64,000 nucleotides of DNA from Rutidosis leptorrhynchoides (lineage: Eukaryota > Streptophyta > Magnoliopsida > Asterales > Asteraceae). A program made the position numbers and the translations under genes. This document shows, one piece after another, positions 23,034 to 36,080 of the stretch. Location: assembly GCF_046630445.1 (NCBI RefSeq), contig NC_092333.1, positions 355,107,001-355,171,000 of the forward strand. Direction: 5' to 3'. The notes beneath the pieces are model-generated. The model did no database searches and was not told the origin of the DNA. It saw nothing but the letters and a program-made list of their open reading frames with translations. Within the stretch, counting starts at the first letter, position 1. Every line of letters begins with the position of its first letter.

Positions 23034-23560
23034 ATGAATATTGAAGTAAACTCCGAAGTCGGTGAACCAGAAGTGCTTCAACCGTTTAGCTATTTCTCTT
23101 TCTGGAGGAGATGGGGGTGGGTCCGAGACCTACTCACTCGATGGAGGAATGAAGAAGGCGAACCCTACCACGAACCAAACTTACCTCCTAACATCGGAGA
23201 ACATGATGTACTCACCGGTGAACCTATACGCAACACTGTTTTCACCCTTCTTGCCAAAATCTTCCGCCTCGAAGGTCGCATTACTACAGTCTCAGAAAAT
23301 ATTTAACCTCTACTTCTGAATGCCAATCAAGTGGGAATATTAGAAGAACTTAGGAAACTGCGAGTTGACAATCAAGATCTATCGAATTAGATGAGTGGAT
23401 GGATAGAAATGATAGAGGGTAGAGTAGAAACCCTGACCGGAATAGTGCGTGATTTACAAGCGAAACTTGTTACACAAGCATCACTAGCAGTACCGTCAGC
23501 ATCACCAGCACCAGCAGTACCGCCAGCATCACCAACAGTATCACCGGCACCAGCAACGCA
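23034..23560 (+). pseudogene. Element E gag, N-terminal part, broken
   Basis: One frame runs from ATG at 23034, broken by TAA (23304-23306) and TAG (23388-23390). The product begins MNIEVNSEVGEPEV and has an acidic, Trp-containing N-terminus, a linker EELRKLRVDNQDL, a short coiled coil (IEGRVETLTGIVRDLQAKL) and an Ala/Pro/Ser-rich stretch. It is then cut by the insertion of D at 23561. Position right after the LTR and leader supports a gag call; the capsid core and zinc knuckle would lie beyond D, outside the window. The leader 22609-23033 contains no gene. Confidence 0.65.
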
Positions 23561-24031
23561 TGTGATCAATCCTAGATTATCCTATTAAGGTTAATCAAGG
23601 ATTGAGTGCAATGAGGGGGTATCATGGATGTCGATTATGGTTTTGGGACCTTATTGTCATATTTCGTTAAGTGCTAAACGATCAACAACCATGTCCCGGT
23701 CTTCGCAAATTACCTTAACCAAACAATGATCAAGTCTCGGGCAAAGTCACGAGAGAGATCAATATGGCTAGAGCAATTCTTCCAGAATCAACAACCTAAA
23801 ATGAGAGGCCACGCTCCCTATTTATAGGCTCATGAGTTACGCGGAAGTAAGATGTGCGGGCACTTAAGAATTCCGCACAAACACTGCGAGAATCCTTCGC
23901 ACTCTTTAATATTTCTGCGTAATCCTACCGCATTCATTTAGGCTTTACCGCGGTTTCAGTGTCTTGTACTTTTGCCTTTAAATGCCTTTCCGCATTAAAA
24001 ATGTACATATACATATGTATGTATATGATCA
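23561..24031 (-). repeat. 3' LTR of element D
   Basis: The minus-strand start is TGATCATATACATAC (24031) and the end GATTGATCACA (23561). A minus TATAAATA is at 23819-23826. The polypurine tract AACTGGGGGGACT lies immediately outside it (24032-24046). The 5-bp left flank is ACGCA; its partner is beyond the window. At 471 bp it is much shorter than the other LTRs here. Confidence 0.8.
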
Positions 24032-24046
24032 AGTCCCCCCAGTTTA
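24032..24046 (-). other. Polypurine tract of element D
   Basis: On the minus strand AAACTGGGGGGACT directly precedes the LTR start. It is the plus-strand DNA priming site in reverse transcription and confirms minus polarity. Confidence 0.75.
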
Positions 24047-24282
24047 TTGTGGTACAATTTCGCAGAAAATGTAAGACAATAAACTCTAAAAAATTGTAGT
24101 CTGTACGGTTCTTAAAAACCATTCACATATGTTACGCAGTTTCGCATATCACCTAGATTATCCACCCGCATTATACTTTTAACTCTAACAGCTATATTTC
24201 TAGCCGTTACAATCCCTTCACATTTTAATAACCGTTGGATCATCATGATTATTTGTAAATGGCAATATTGCAACCTTATGAG

Positions 24283-24395
24283 TATAAATAGAGAACATAA
24301 CCGCATATTTCCATTTTCACTTTCTCCCATTAATTTCTCTCTCTAAAAAAGTGCGTTTACAATTTGCATCGCATTCATTCAACTTGCTGCGTTTT
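24283..24395 (+). promoter_or_regulatory. Plus-strand promoter and 5'UTR of D's antisense gene
   Basis: TATAAATA at 24283-24290 is followed about 30 bp on by a CT-rich leader (TTTCTCTCTCTAAAAAAGTG). The leader is interrupted by element A at 24396 and resumes at 51141, reaching an ATG at 51182 after about 40 more bases. Restoring continuity across A gives a compact TATA, leader and start codon on the strand opposite to gag-protease. Confidence 0.65.
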
Positions 24396-26318
24396 TGATG
24401 TGTGCAGCGGTGTATACGAAATAGTTATTATTTTTATTATGAAATACGGCAAAATTACGATACAAATTACACAAGTTTTATTTATTTATAGAGTGGATAT
24501 ACCTAAACCTTGCTACAACACTATAGGCAGTGTACCTAATCGTAGAGTAGTGTAGTTTTTAGTAAGTCCGGTTCGTTCCACAGGGAGCTAGCTGAGTTTA
24601 ACGCTATATTTTTAACAACTATATTTATATAAAATATATATAATTATATATATTAATATTATTGTAAAAGGGGGTTTTTACCGTTTAATGACCGGTTTGT
24701 CGATTTTAAATAAAGCGTAAAGATGAATGATGATAATATAAATGACAGAATTTAAATTGCGATAAAGTAAATTGCGGTAATTAAATGACAGTAAATAAGG
24801 TACGATGAAATATGAATTAAAAGTATTATGCTTATTTAAACTTCCGTAATCTTGATGTTTGACGTTTTGATTTTAATTAATTATTACCCGGGTTAATTGT
24901 CCTTTGTCCTGGATTATTTGATACCTATTTGGTTTTTGTCCATAATAGTCCATTGGTCATAATTATAAGATGCTCGTCAAATTAACCTTATTCCCGAAGT
25001 CAAATATTCCAACTAATTAGGGATTCGAACTGTAACAAGGTTTTAATACTTTGTTAATAATTACACCAGGTTATCGACTGTGCGTAATTCAAGGTTTTAA
25101 TACTTTGTTAACAATTACACCAATTATCCTTGTATGTAATCCACCCCTATTTTAATGAGATATGAATATTAATTTACCCACTTGATCAGAATGAATAATC
25201 AATTACCCAACCCGAATAATTAATTAAATGATCGTAAAAGATGTCGTATAAACGTCACTAAATAGAACATACATAATCATTTTAATAATTATTAGATTAA
25301 CTAATTTGAAGATAGGTTCGACAGATTCTAATGAATTGTCATTCGATTAGACAATACCCCCTATCTATTAATAGTCAATATTCCAATGTCCACAAGCGTC
25401 GGTCTTTTGTCCAAACCTTAATTATGGTACAAAATCTAATAACCCAATCTTAATTTTTAGTCCAACATCACGATTACTTTGGCTCAAATAAGCATAATAA
25501 TAATTTAGTTACGAGACATTAATTTTAAAAAGGAAGAACATAGCTTACAGTGATTATTTATTGCATAGCGTTGCACGGACAGAATTTCGACTTAATACCC
25601 GTAAAACATTCCTTACAATAACCCAATTATTATTAAACTTAATTTAAAATTAAAATTATAAATATAAATATATATATATATATATTGAGATAGAGAGTAG
25701 ATAGAAAAAGATGTGTTTTTACTCGCAGAAAACTGGCGAATTTATAGAATGTGGCCTGCTACAGTAACTCAGGCAGTCGCATGAGATTTTAGTGCAAATC
25801 TCATGCACTCGCATGAGTTTTATGCCTATTTCCCATGCGATCGCATGGCCGTCAGATCCAGCTCACATATTTTTTGTTTGCTAGTTTGTAGACGTTATTT
25901 AATATAATATATAATATATAAATAATTTATATAATTATTTAAATATTATATTATATTCTTGTGCATAGTTGACTTGTAATTTTAGCTCCGTTGCGTCGCG
26001 CGTTGATAGTTGGCTTAGGTCCCGGTTCTGGTTTTTCGAACGTCCTTTCGTATAATTTAATATCTTGTACTTTACGTTTTGCGGCTCGTACTCTTGTAAT
26101 TTTGAGACGTTTCTCATCAATAAATTGAACCACTTGAATTATATCTTGTACATTTGAGCTTTTTGGTCATTTGCGTCTTCAAATCGTCGTTTTCTTTTTT
26201 TGTCTTCGCACTTATTTATTTAAACGAATATTACATAAAAATAGAACAATTGCAACTAAAAGCTTTACATATTGGAAGGATATTGATACTAAATATATGT
26301 TCCTTTTTAGCATTATCA
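24396..26318 (-). repeat. 3' LTR of element A
   Basis: A 1923-bp LTR with minus TATA box TATAAATT at 25739-25746. Palindromes CCATGCGATCGCATGG (25833-25848) and CTCATGCACTCGCATGAG (25800-25817), plus a decayed third (25770-25785), lie just upstream of it. The polypurine tract adjoins at 26319. Confidence 0.88.
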
Positions 26319-26333
26319 AATATCCCCACACTT
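26319..26333 (-). other. Polypurine tract of element A
   Basis: On the minus strand AAGTGTGGGGATATT abuts the LTR start TGATAATGC. Element B has the near-identical AAGTGTGGGGTATTT in the equivalent place. Confidence 0.8.
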
Positions 26334-28120
26334 AAACGTTGCTTGTCCTCAAGCAATACAGAATTTGAAATTAAATCACACTTCACTCGAATCACTTTTC
26401 TATTTTCACACTTTATACATCAGTGATTTTGATACGGCGGTATGAACAATGATAGTAACGATGTGGTTTACAGTCCCACATGACTATGAAAATTTAGATC
26501 CTTTAAGGAATTTGGATCTTTATGAAAACATTTGATCTTTTGAAAATTCATTCTAGATTTTACCCTAGATAAGTTTTCCTGAATAACCCTTCACCGGTGT
26601 TTGCAAATTGTTTTTGTGGGTTTGGTGGGTTTCAGATTTCAAAATTTTAGCTCAAAACTTATGGTTTTGTGTCACCCACTTGCTAACCTTGTATTAGGAA
26701 AGCAACACGTCCATCATACTTGTTCCGTATATTACCTTTCGGTAAACTACCGTCCAGTTGTAAAGGAAAGCGTTGAACAAGAAACTGTTAAGGCAATGTC
26801 TAATGACATGCAGATGTTCATGGTCCAAAACGTGTCGGATGCAATTACTATCCTTTGTAGGAGCAATAGTAAAGATCACCCTATAATTTTTCGGCCTGGC
26901 ACAAGGTCCTGTCTTCGACCATGCTATGCAACCACCGTTCTTACGATTGACACCCGATTTGGTTCAGGTGACCTAATGAATTCCAGGTGAATTCCTAGAA
27001 TTTTACGTTCAATGGTAATGAACGCATTGACAATGAGTTTTCAGAAAACAAATCGGTTTTAATTTGATCAAAATATTTTCTCGTTCAAGCTCGAGTTTAG
27101 ATATCATCGAATTCCATGAGTTTGTAATTCTTAATCTTTAAGGTCAATCTCAAGGATTGAGTAATATCAGGCTTAAAAGCTGATTTTTATTCTTTCAGGG
27201 AGATTATCCTTTCTGGGAGTCTGATTCATTAGTCTTATCAAGCTAATTTGCACGGCGCCCTCTCCATTTTACGAGACAGATCCTCTCATGTTTAGGATAA
27301 GTCTGACCACTTGGCGACCCTGTTTGATGATGAGGTCCATGGATTTCCTGCTGATTTTAGAGATGACTTTTCTAGATTTTTCGTCAACCTACAGCTGGGC
27401 TGGACGATAACTTCCTGACCTAAATCAAGAAGCGCGTGTCTTATTCGGAAGACTTTACTTCCTTTTAATGATGGAATTGATTCATCGTGTAGATCCATCT
27501 TTCTTTCATCTTTATTACAATAAACCGGGTAAAATAGTTAATTTAGTCCAAAACAAAAGCACCTGCAATAACTTTACAGAAACATGTGATAGATAGTTTT
27601 TAATTGAATAACTTGGTACATTCTCCTCACACTTGGCTTTTATTTATTTTTTTCTTTGCCTTTTTATTCTCTTCTATTCCATTTTAAATGAATTCAAGCG
27701 TTTTGGGTTGTTTCTCCATTTATGTTCTCTCCGAGGTAACAATAATTTCGGTATTAACACCTAGTTTTATTGTTCATAAATATGTATAAACATGATTTTC
27801 AATTCATTTAGTTGAAATTTTTTCAAATTTTCACAAAATTTGGCAATTAAACCAAGTGTAAACCCGAGAGAATTTATAACTCTTCCCCACACTTGAGATC
27901 ATGCAATGCCCTCATTTGCAAGAAATCAGTAAAAATTTAAATTCATGAGGGTGATTAGTGTAGAAAAATGATTAAAAATACCGAGTTTGCAAACATATTG
28001 TTTTATATCACATTTGATATTTTACGTCTTGTCGTTAAAATTAGTAGCTTTTGCTGAACTTTAATGTCAGTCTTTGAAAATGCGTTGTTTTACCCTGTTT
28101 TGTACATAAGATAAACTACA

Positions 28121-28195
<75 letters not shown>

Positions 28196-28763
28196 TTATT
28201 TATTTTTTTTTTTATAAAAACCTTTATTTATTAAAATAATTTGAATAATTTTTTTTTTTTTAAATTTTGTTTCCTTTTACTTTAGGTAGTTTCGGTATGT
28301 TTACCTAATCCGTCCCTCGACAAAATTTAAAATTTGTCGTTTTTAAAGCGATTGTTTTAAAAGCAAAGATTTTTAGGTTTTTTAATTTTTTTTTTGGTAT
28401 ACTTTAGATTAATAAAATTAAAAATAATGATAACAAAATTTGTCGCCCCGCCCTCGGGTAAAGCAATTTCGGTTCCATGACCTAATCTTCAACTTACGAT
28501 GAATTTTAGAAATTATTTTTTTTAAATTTAATGAAATAAAGTAATTTTTGTTTTTTTAAAATCACACAAAAATTAAATTTAAAAATGCATATAAATTTCA
28601 TACAAAACTTACAAAACAAAAATTCAGAATGGGGGAGAAAACTAGTTCTTTAGTGTCTGCTAGTGGAAAAGACCAATCGAATTCCATTCTCAGAACTACA
28701 TGAGAACAGAACAACTAACTCTAGACAGCGTTTTCTCTTTAGAACATTTGAATCTCCCCACAC
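26334..28763 (-). other. 3' untranslated region of element A
   Basis: It has no reverse transcriptase or integrase remnants. It holds a block at about 27190-27500 that matches the 3' region of B, and a second conserved block at 28624-28690 just after the stop codon of gag-protease. A (TA)n tract lies at 28123-28190. Short open frames here have no domain. Confidence 0.6.
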
Positions 28764-31508
28764 TTAGGTAGCTGTGGTGTCGAAATTGTGATTAACTTCA
28801 TCGTCAATATCTTTTGGACCATAATCAACTTGCATATCTGTGACTTTTGCTTTAAGCCATTGGTCGGATTCCTGTGTAATATCCACAAATTCAACTAGTT
28901 TCGCCTTTTCTTTAGGCGATAGATTGGATACTAACCGGTTACATAACTTAAAGTTCCCCTTGGTTCTAGCATCGCGAATCCGTTTAATAAGTTTCTTCAT
29001 TGAACTATTAATAACGGGGTCATTTAATTTCGTATCTACAACGGGGTTCTTTGTTATCAGGTCATCATTAGGTGTTACTTCATCTTCCCCACACTTAGGC
29101 GTTTTATTATTGCTAAGCACTACCGTTGGAGTTGGTAAAATTACATGGTTCTTACCAATCGTTTTTGTTGGTTCAACGGTTTTGGTTGGTGGAGATTTAG
29201 TCTTTTGAATCACAAAGGTGACTGATTTATCACCATCACTAAGTTTCATTCTACCCTCTCTTACATTAAATAACGCCCCGGTGGATGCTAAGAATGGTCG
29301 ACCTAAAATTAGAGGAATGTTTGGGTCCTCTTCTATGTCAGTGACAATAAATTCGACTAAAAAAGTTAAATTACCCACTTGAACGGGTAGGTCGTCAGCA
29401 ATTCCAACTGGGTGCTTAATGGTTTGATCAAAGAGTCAAACACTCATTTCCGTTGGACTTAAATCACCTACTCCTAATCTTTTATATAATGAAAGAGGCA
29501 TAACACTTACATTTGCACCTAAATCTGCTAGTGCATCATACATGACACAATCATTAAGTAGACAAGGAACAATAAATTCACCCGGATCACCCAACCTGGG
29601 TGGAGGTTTTGGTGGAACTATCTTCACCGGGTTTACTTTTACGGTTTTTATTTCTTGTACTTTCTTATTCTTCTTATTCTTTCCAGAGGTATCACAAACT
29701 TTATTAACTATTACTTGCTCATACTCAACTCCTTTTCTTAGAAACGGGATGGGTGGTCTGTATGGTGCCACCACTGGTTTTACATACTCGGGTGGTGGTA
29801 GTGGTGTAACTTCTTCATTGTTACTCACATTGAAAACCTTCCCATCTTCTGGAGCTGGTTTTTCAGAATTCGTTGATACCATATTAACATTCTCATTTCG
29901 AGGATTTACTTCAGTATTACTCGGTAGCTTTCCTTGTTCCCTCTCACTCATCATGCTAGCAAGAGTACCTACGTGTTTTTTTAGATTCAAAATAGAAGCT
30001 TGTTGAGTTCTTAATGACTGATCAAACCTCTCATTCGTCTGGGTTTGAGTTGCAATAAATTGTGTTTGAGATTCCATTAACTTTGCCATCATTTCTTCCA
30101 GATTTGACTTTTTCTCTTCGGTTTGTTGTGGTGGTTTATATAAGCCAGGTCTTTGTTGATTGAAAGTGTTGTTTTGAGTTGGTTGGATATTCAAACCTTG
30201 TTAGTTGTACGAGTTATTGTTTGGCCCATTTGGATTGTAAAGAATGTTTTGATTTCGATTGAAGTTTGGCCTTGGCGGTTGATAATTATTTTGATAATTA
30301 TTTCCCGGCCTTTGGTTCATGTAGGAAACATTCTCACGTTGTTCCATCGTTTGTTCAACATTACAATCTTTCGTTAAGTGTGGTCCACCGCATTGCTCAC
30401 AACTGATTCGTATTGCGTGAATATCTTTAGTCATTTTTTCTATTCGTCTCTCGAAAGCATCTATTTTTGCGGAAACGGAATCAAAGTCATGGATAGAATC
30501 GGCTCTAGCCGCTTTAGATGAACGAAAGATATCTTTTTCTTGGTGCCACTCATGTGAGTGGCAGGCTGTGTTATCAATGATTTTGTGAGCTTCGGTTGCA
30601 GTTTTCTTCATAATGGAACCACCAGCTATTATGTCGATGTCTTTTCGTGTAGCAATGTCGCATCCTTGGTAGAATATTTATACTATTTGATAAGTATCTA
30701 AATCGTGCTGAGGACATCCTCTCAACAACTTTCCAAATCTTGTCCACGCCTCATATAGAGTTTCATTTGGCTTTTGTGTGAACGTAATAATTTCTCCTTG
30801 AAGTCTCACAGCTTTAGATGCCGGAAAGAATTGTTTAAGAAAATTTTCAACTAAAACATCCCATGTATCAATCGCCCCTTCAGGTAACAATTCTAACCAA
30901 TCTTTGGCTTCTCCCTTTAAAGTCCAGGGAAACAACATGAGATAGATCTGTTCATCCTCAACTTCTCGGATTTTAAATAGAGTACAGATCCTATTAAAGG
31001 TTCGAAGATGTTCGTTTGGATCTTCCTTTGGCGTACCACTATATTGGCATTGATTAGTTACCATGTGTAGGATTTGTCCTTTGATTTCATAATCTGGCGC
31101 ATTAATGTCTGGCTTAATAATGATGTGACCTTGGCCAGTGCGTGTGGCTCTCATTCGGTCTTCCATACTTAGAGGTTCCAGATTTTCCATGATTGAGTTT
31201 GTTGAATCTGAATCACTAGAGGATTCTGATTTAATGGTTTCTTCCTCGACAATCTCTGGATGAGTAATTTGTGGTTCAGGAGGAATAATTAGTGGTTCAG
31301 GATCTCTGAATTGTCCCTGAATATCCTCCGGATTCTCAATTATGAGGTTGGGTTCAAAAAATGGATTATCAGAAAGTTGAGATGGAGTACTTGGTCGACT
31401 AGATGACGATTCTAATGAAAAATCAACCGCGACAATATTGGCTAGATGTCTTGATCGAGTTACATGTGGTGAACGTATGAAAAGTGGTGAACGTTTTGCT
31501 CGGTGCAT
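28764..31508 (-). pseudogene. Element A gag-protease polyprotein (no pol)
   Basis: One 915-codon frame from MHRAKRSPLF carries three nonsense codons (30678-30680, 30201-30203 and 29436-29438). The first and third fit C-to-T changes of CAA and CGA. Order: a Ser-rich N-terminus; the retrotransposon gag core (LFPWTLKGEAKDWL, QFFPASKA, NETLYEAWTRF); a zinc knuckle CEQCGGPHLTKDC (30364-30402); an Asn/Gln-rich linker; and an aspartic protease with D-L-G-A (ALADLGANVSVMP) and ILGRPFL. After the protease comes a charged C-terminal segment (KKLIKRIRDARTKGNF, SPKEKAKLVEF), then a stop where C and B continue into reverse transcriptase. Gag packages the RNA, and the protease would mature it. The tail is not a domain I recognise. 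Confidence 0.85.
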
Positions 31509-32718
31509 TCACTGAATATCCTATTAGTTATAAAAGATAAAAAATTATATAAGTTATCAAATTAATAGACTTTTCTGATTTTGCCCACGTTTCGAATAGC
31601 CAATAGATGCAGCAGGTAGCCAAGACCCTTTAAATCGGAAGCCCACAACTCGCCACTAACAAATCTTACTATTACTACGAACCAGAAAATTTTGGATGTC
31701 TATCAATTTAACCGCTTAAAATAATTTTTCGTTTTGAATTTTTAGAGAAGAAAAAGAAAATTCTATGTCCTAAAAACTAGAGCGTCGAGAAATAAGAAAA
31801 AAAAGAGCGCGTCGAAAAACGTCGAAAAATAAAAAGTCGAAAAATAAAAGTCGAAAAATAATAATAAAATGCAGCGTCGAAACTTAACAGTCTAAAAACT
31901 AAATCTAAAAAGTTGCGCCTAAAGGTATTAAAGCTTAAAAGGAAATCTATATCCAAAACGGCAATAACTTAAAAGGCACTAAAATATATAAATGGCGTCG
32001 CAAAATTCTAAAGCGCCTAAATCTTAATCTAAAGAAAAAGCACTTAAGGGATTTTACGGCAAAGTCTTAAAAGCTAAAAATAAAAATAACTACGGCAAAA
32101 ACTATTTCTTAAAACTAATTACGAACGGTAAATTACAAAATACATACTAAATAATAAAAAGATACAAAAATGATAAAATTACTAATTTTTATAAAAATAT
32201 TATTTTTATTTTATTATCTTATAAAAGTATTAAGTTTAAAACTAATTAAAACTTTAAAATAGAAATTAATTAATAAAAACTAATTAATTAATTAAACCAT
32301 AATTAAGGTTAATTAATAATAATAATTAATAATACTCTAACCCTAAACTGGTCGGACTAGGTATCAGGCGTGTCACCTCAGCTCATGCGATCACATGAGT
32401 TGAGGGTTAATTTTCCATGCGTTCGCATGGATCCAGAAATCAGGCCAGATAGTTAGGCTGCTACAGTGTTCGGGCCCGAATACAATTTTAATTATTTTTT
32501 TCCTTTTTTAATTTATTTATATAAAATAAATAAAAACTTAATTTTTAAAAACTAAAATAGAAATAGAAAAACTTTATATTTTAAACAAACTCTTAAAAAA
32601 TATATATATTTCATTTTTCTTTTTATATTTTTGTTTTTTTAATATTTAAAAACGTATTTTTACAAAAAGAAATTAAAACTTAATAAAAATCTTTTTTTAT
32701 AGCGTTTCGCTTCGGCGT
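31509..32718 (-). other. 5' leader of element A
   Basis: It contains a conserved leader block (31568-31690) ending in CGAAACGTGGGCAAAATCAG on the minus strand, and GTCGAAAAAT repeats (31785-31885). A palindrome pair lies at 32382-32399 (CTCATGCGATCACATGAG) and 32415-32430 (CCATGCGTTCGCATGG). No ORF of note. Confidence 0.65.
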
Positions 32719-32736
32719 TCCCAGGCAGCGGCGCCA
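32719..32736 (-). other. Primer binding site of element A
   Basis: On the minus strand TGGCGCCGCTGCCTGGGA is the Asp-tRNA-type primer site reported for Athila-lineage elements, with one change against the site in B. Confidence 0.8.
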
Positions 32737-32742
32737 AAAACT

Positions 32743-33517
32743 TGATGTGTGCAGCGGTGTATACGAAATAGTTATTATTTTTATTATGAAATATGGCGAA
32801 ATTACGATACAAATTACACAAGTTTTATTTATTTATAAAGTGGATATACCTAAACTTTGCTACAACACTATAGGAAGTGTACCTAATTGTAGAGTAGTGT
32901 AGTTTTTAGTAAGTCCGGTTCGTTCCACAGGGAGCTAGCTGAGTTTAACGCTATATTTTTAACAACTGTATTTATATAAAATATATATAATTATATATAT
33001 TAATATTATTGTAAAAGGGGGTTTTTACCGTTTAATGACCGGTTTGTCGATTTTAAATAAAGCGTAAAGATGAATGATGATAATATAAATGACAGAATTT
33101 AAATTGCGATAAAGTAAATTGCGGTAATTAAATGACAGTAAATAAAGGTACGGTGAAATATGAATTAAAAGTATTATGCTTATTTAAACTTCCGTAATCA
33201 TGATGTTTGACGTTTTGGTTTTAATTAATTATTACCCGGGTTAATTGTCCTTTGTCCTGGATTATTTGATACATATTTGGTTTTTGTCCATAATAGTCCA
33301 TTGGTCATAATTATAAGATGCTCGTCAAATTAACCTTATTCCCGAAGTCAAATATTTCAACTAATTAGGGATTCGAACTGTAACAAGGTTTTAATACTTT
33401 GTTAATAATTACACCAGGTTATCGACTGTGCATAATTCAAGGTTTTAATACTTTGTTAACAATTACACCAATTATCCTTGTATGTAATCCACCCCTATTT
33501 TAATGAGATATGAATAT
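32743..33517 (-). repeat. 5' LTR of element A, first half (split by B)
   Basis: It starts TGATGTGTGCAGCGG and matches the 3' LTR of A base for base apart from scattered changes, until B interrupts it. It resumes at 49938. Confidence 0.9.
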
Positions 33518-35899
33518 TGATATTGGTCTAAACATACATATTATTCGACGCAATATCAGTCATATTTCATCAGCTTTTATCATTTAAAAAGACATTCAAC
33601 GTATAATATTCAAGAAAAACGACAAAAGTGGATAAGAGCTTGAAGTTTGAAGAAACGATGATAAAACGATAGTTTTAACCAAATTTATATCAAGAAACGT
33701 TTATCCGAATGAAAGTACAAGATAGATGAAGAAAAGAGTTCAAATGGAAAGTGCCAAGTCAGTACACGTCAATACGGGATCAACAAAGAACAAACGAAAA
33801 AGAAAAATAAAGGAAACTGTCATTAACACATACGCGAATCGTGTAGGTCTACACGAAACGCGTAGTAATTTGTTCTTACGCGAATCGTGTAGCCATACAC
33901 GAAACGTGTAGTATTAGGCAGAACATAATCATTGATTCAGATAAGGGCGGCTGGCTTTTGAGTTTTAAAACAATTCTTTTGTTGAATTGTGATACAGCAA
34001 GGAACCAATTAAGCTCAACTACTCCCTTCTATTCATGTTAAATACGGAGTATGTACAGAGAGGGAGAACACACAGGACACATATCAATTACTATACAAAA
34101 ATTGTTACTTTAGTTACTTTATATTTTTCAAGTACTCCGTATAATTTAGTTCCATATTATAGTTGAAGAATTAAGATAGTTTCAAATATTAAGGGTGTAT
34201 TGTTCGTGATTACGAGTGTTATTATTGTAATTTTCTACTGTTTGAAGTTAATGAAAGTGAAGATATTTTAGTAAGTTTACTCTGTTAAAATTATCGTTGT
34301 TATTATGTTTGCATATCCATATTTTTATGTTTACCCTAGCGTAATGAATAGCTAAATTTTCATAGTGTTAGCTTAGATGTAGAGCCCCTAGTGAAATGGA
34401 TTGTTACCATTTGTAAAAGTTAAAATGTAACTTTAGTATTTTTAATATTGAGCCTAGTTAAAAGAACCATTATTGTATAATTAGGTATTTAACTCTTGCC
34501 ACTTAATTTATTAAATTTAAATAACGAAAGTTGTTTTTATTTACATAAATTAAGCTTCAACATTAAAAATGATCTAGACGAATTTATGGATAAGTTATTA
34601 ACACCAATTTAGAAATAAACTTCGGTGGTTTGGGTAATATCAATAATTATATGATAGCGAAATTATAAAAAGGGAAACCGTTATGATTTGGGTATTGGCG
34701 AAAGTCAAAACTAGGCTAGGTCTCAATTTAAATACTTAGGGAATAGTAGCTATCTAAATAGAATCCGATGAAAATTAGATTTATTTTAGTTAGTCGTAAC
34801 CTTATATTTATTCGAAAGAAAAATATAAAGTTTATTACTAAAACATTTTAAATAGGGCGCAAACTTAAAACAATCCATGGACCTAGGGGTGACACATTTA
34901 AGTAAACACTCCCATTTATCCCATTTATATTTATTATAAAAGTATTATTATTATTATTTACGAATTATTATTATAAAATATAAAAGATTACATAAAAATA
35001 CTTAAAATTCGTACCAAACTGTTTGTCACATCGTATAAGTCATACGCGAAACGTGTATGATTACACGAAACGCGTACGCCTGTTTATCAAACTGTACGAT
35101 CAGATCTACACAATTCGTGTAAGGTTTAAGATATACGCGATACGCGTATAAATACGCGAAACGCGTAGACAGTAATCCGGCTACAGTACCAGTAGGGTTA
35201 AAATTCGGGTTTTAATTATTTAATTAGTTTAAAATTAGGGTTTTAGCCTTTTTACTATTATATTTAGGTTATTACTATATAATTTATTTTAGTTCTTATA
35301 AAATACTTTAATACATGTTAAATCCTAATAATTAGTGTTAATTATAATACTTTATAATTAGAAATTAGTTTACAATTAGTTAATTATTTTAATTCCTTTT
35401 AATTTGTATTAATCTTTTTAAACATGTCATTTAGTTAATTTAAATAAGTTTATATTATAATTGCTCAAAACAAAATTCTAAACATATAGTTTTATTAAAA
35501 TTTACTATTTTACTAATTACCATTTAGTAATATAATTAATGCATCATAATTAGTATAATTTCATTTAGTTCGTTTTTAAAGTTAATTATTGTAATCTTGT
35601 AATTTTATTTAGTAAATTAGTTTAAGTTATTTTCTTTTACTGTTATTTTATAAATTCCTAATCCAAAACCCCCTTTAATTAAGTTTGACATCAAAGACTA
35701 TTAAAAATCATTAAACACTCCATCTCCCTGTGGAACGAATCGGATTTACCGACAAACAAAACTACACGGATAGGACTAGTTGCCTATATATGTGTGAAAT
35801 CAACCTGAATTCAATAAAATACCACATATACAATAAATCAATTCGTGTAACAAAACAACTCAAATCCGTTCAAAATAAAGGTTACGTTTCGCAACATCA
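33518..35899 (+). repeat. 5' LTR of element B
   Basis: It begins TGATATTGGTCTAAAC and ends CGCAACATCA. Two palindrome clusters are present. One is at 33831-33910 (four 15-mers of the type TACGCGAATCGTGTA/TACACGAAACGCGTA). The other, at 35042-35167, is where TATAAATA (35147-35154) lies between two copies. If that TATA box is used, U3 is about 1.65 kb. Confidence 0.92.
35042..35167 (+). promoter_or_regulatory. Palindrome cluster overlapping a TATA box (B 5' LTR)
   Basis: Copies are at 35042-35058, 35062-35076, 35107-35121, 35134-35148 and 35153-35167. TATAAATA joins the last two. Arms are TACGCG and CGCGTA around AAA or ATA. Some copies have CG changed to CA or TG. Confidence 0.7.
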
Positions 35900-35905
35900 A
35901 CTTTT

Positions 35906-35923
35906 TGGCGCCGCTGCCGGGGA
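35906..35923 (+). other. Primer binding site of element B
   Basis: TGGCGCCGCTGCCGGGGA lies six bases inside the LTR end and is of the Asp-tRNA type. Confidence 0.85.
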
Positions 35924-35953
35924 GTTGGCAGTTAAATAAATAGATAATTTTTC

Positions 35954-36080
35954 TGATTCGTAGTAGTAGTTGGATTTGTACGTGGACCGGGTTGTTGGAT
36001 CACCAATTTTATTGGTCAATAGAAGGATCCTGCCCCTCTGCTGCATCTTTTGGCTATTCGAAACGTGGGCAAAATCAGAA
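35954..36080 (+). promoter_or_regulatory. Conserved untranslated leader block (B)
   Basis: The stretches GGATTTGTACGTGGACCGGG and CATCTTTTGGCTATTCGAAA are shared almost exactly with C (58601-58740), and the second with A. An indel between them is not a multiple of three, which favours an RNA role over coding. Its place between primer site and gag suggests packaging or dimerisation. Confidence 0.55.

Noticed and set aside
28840-30006. Plus-strand ORFs (28840-29208, 29542-30006)
   Set aside because: Antisense shadows of the element A gag-protease frame.
33726-33911. 61-codon ORF in both B LTRs (also 47759-47944)
   Set aside because: Present twice only because the LTRs are identical; it reads through the palindrome cluster and has no domain.
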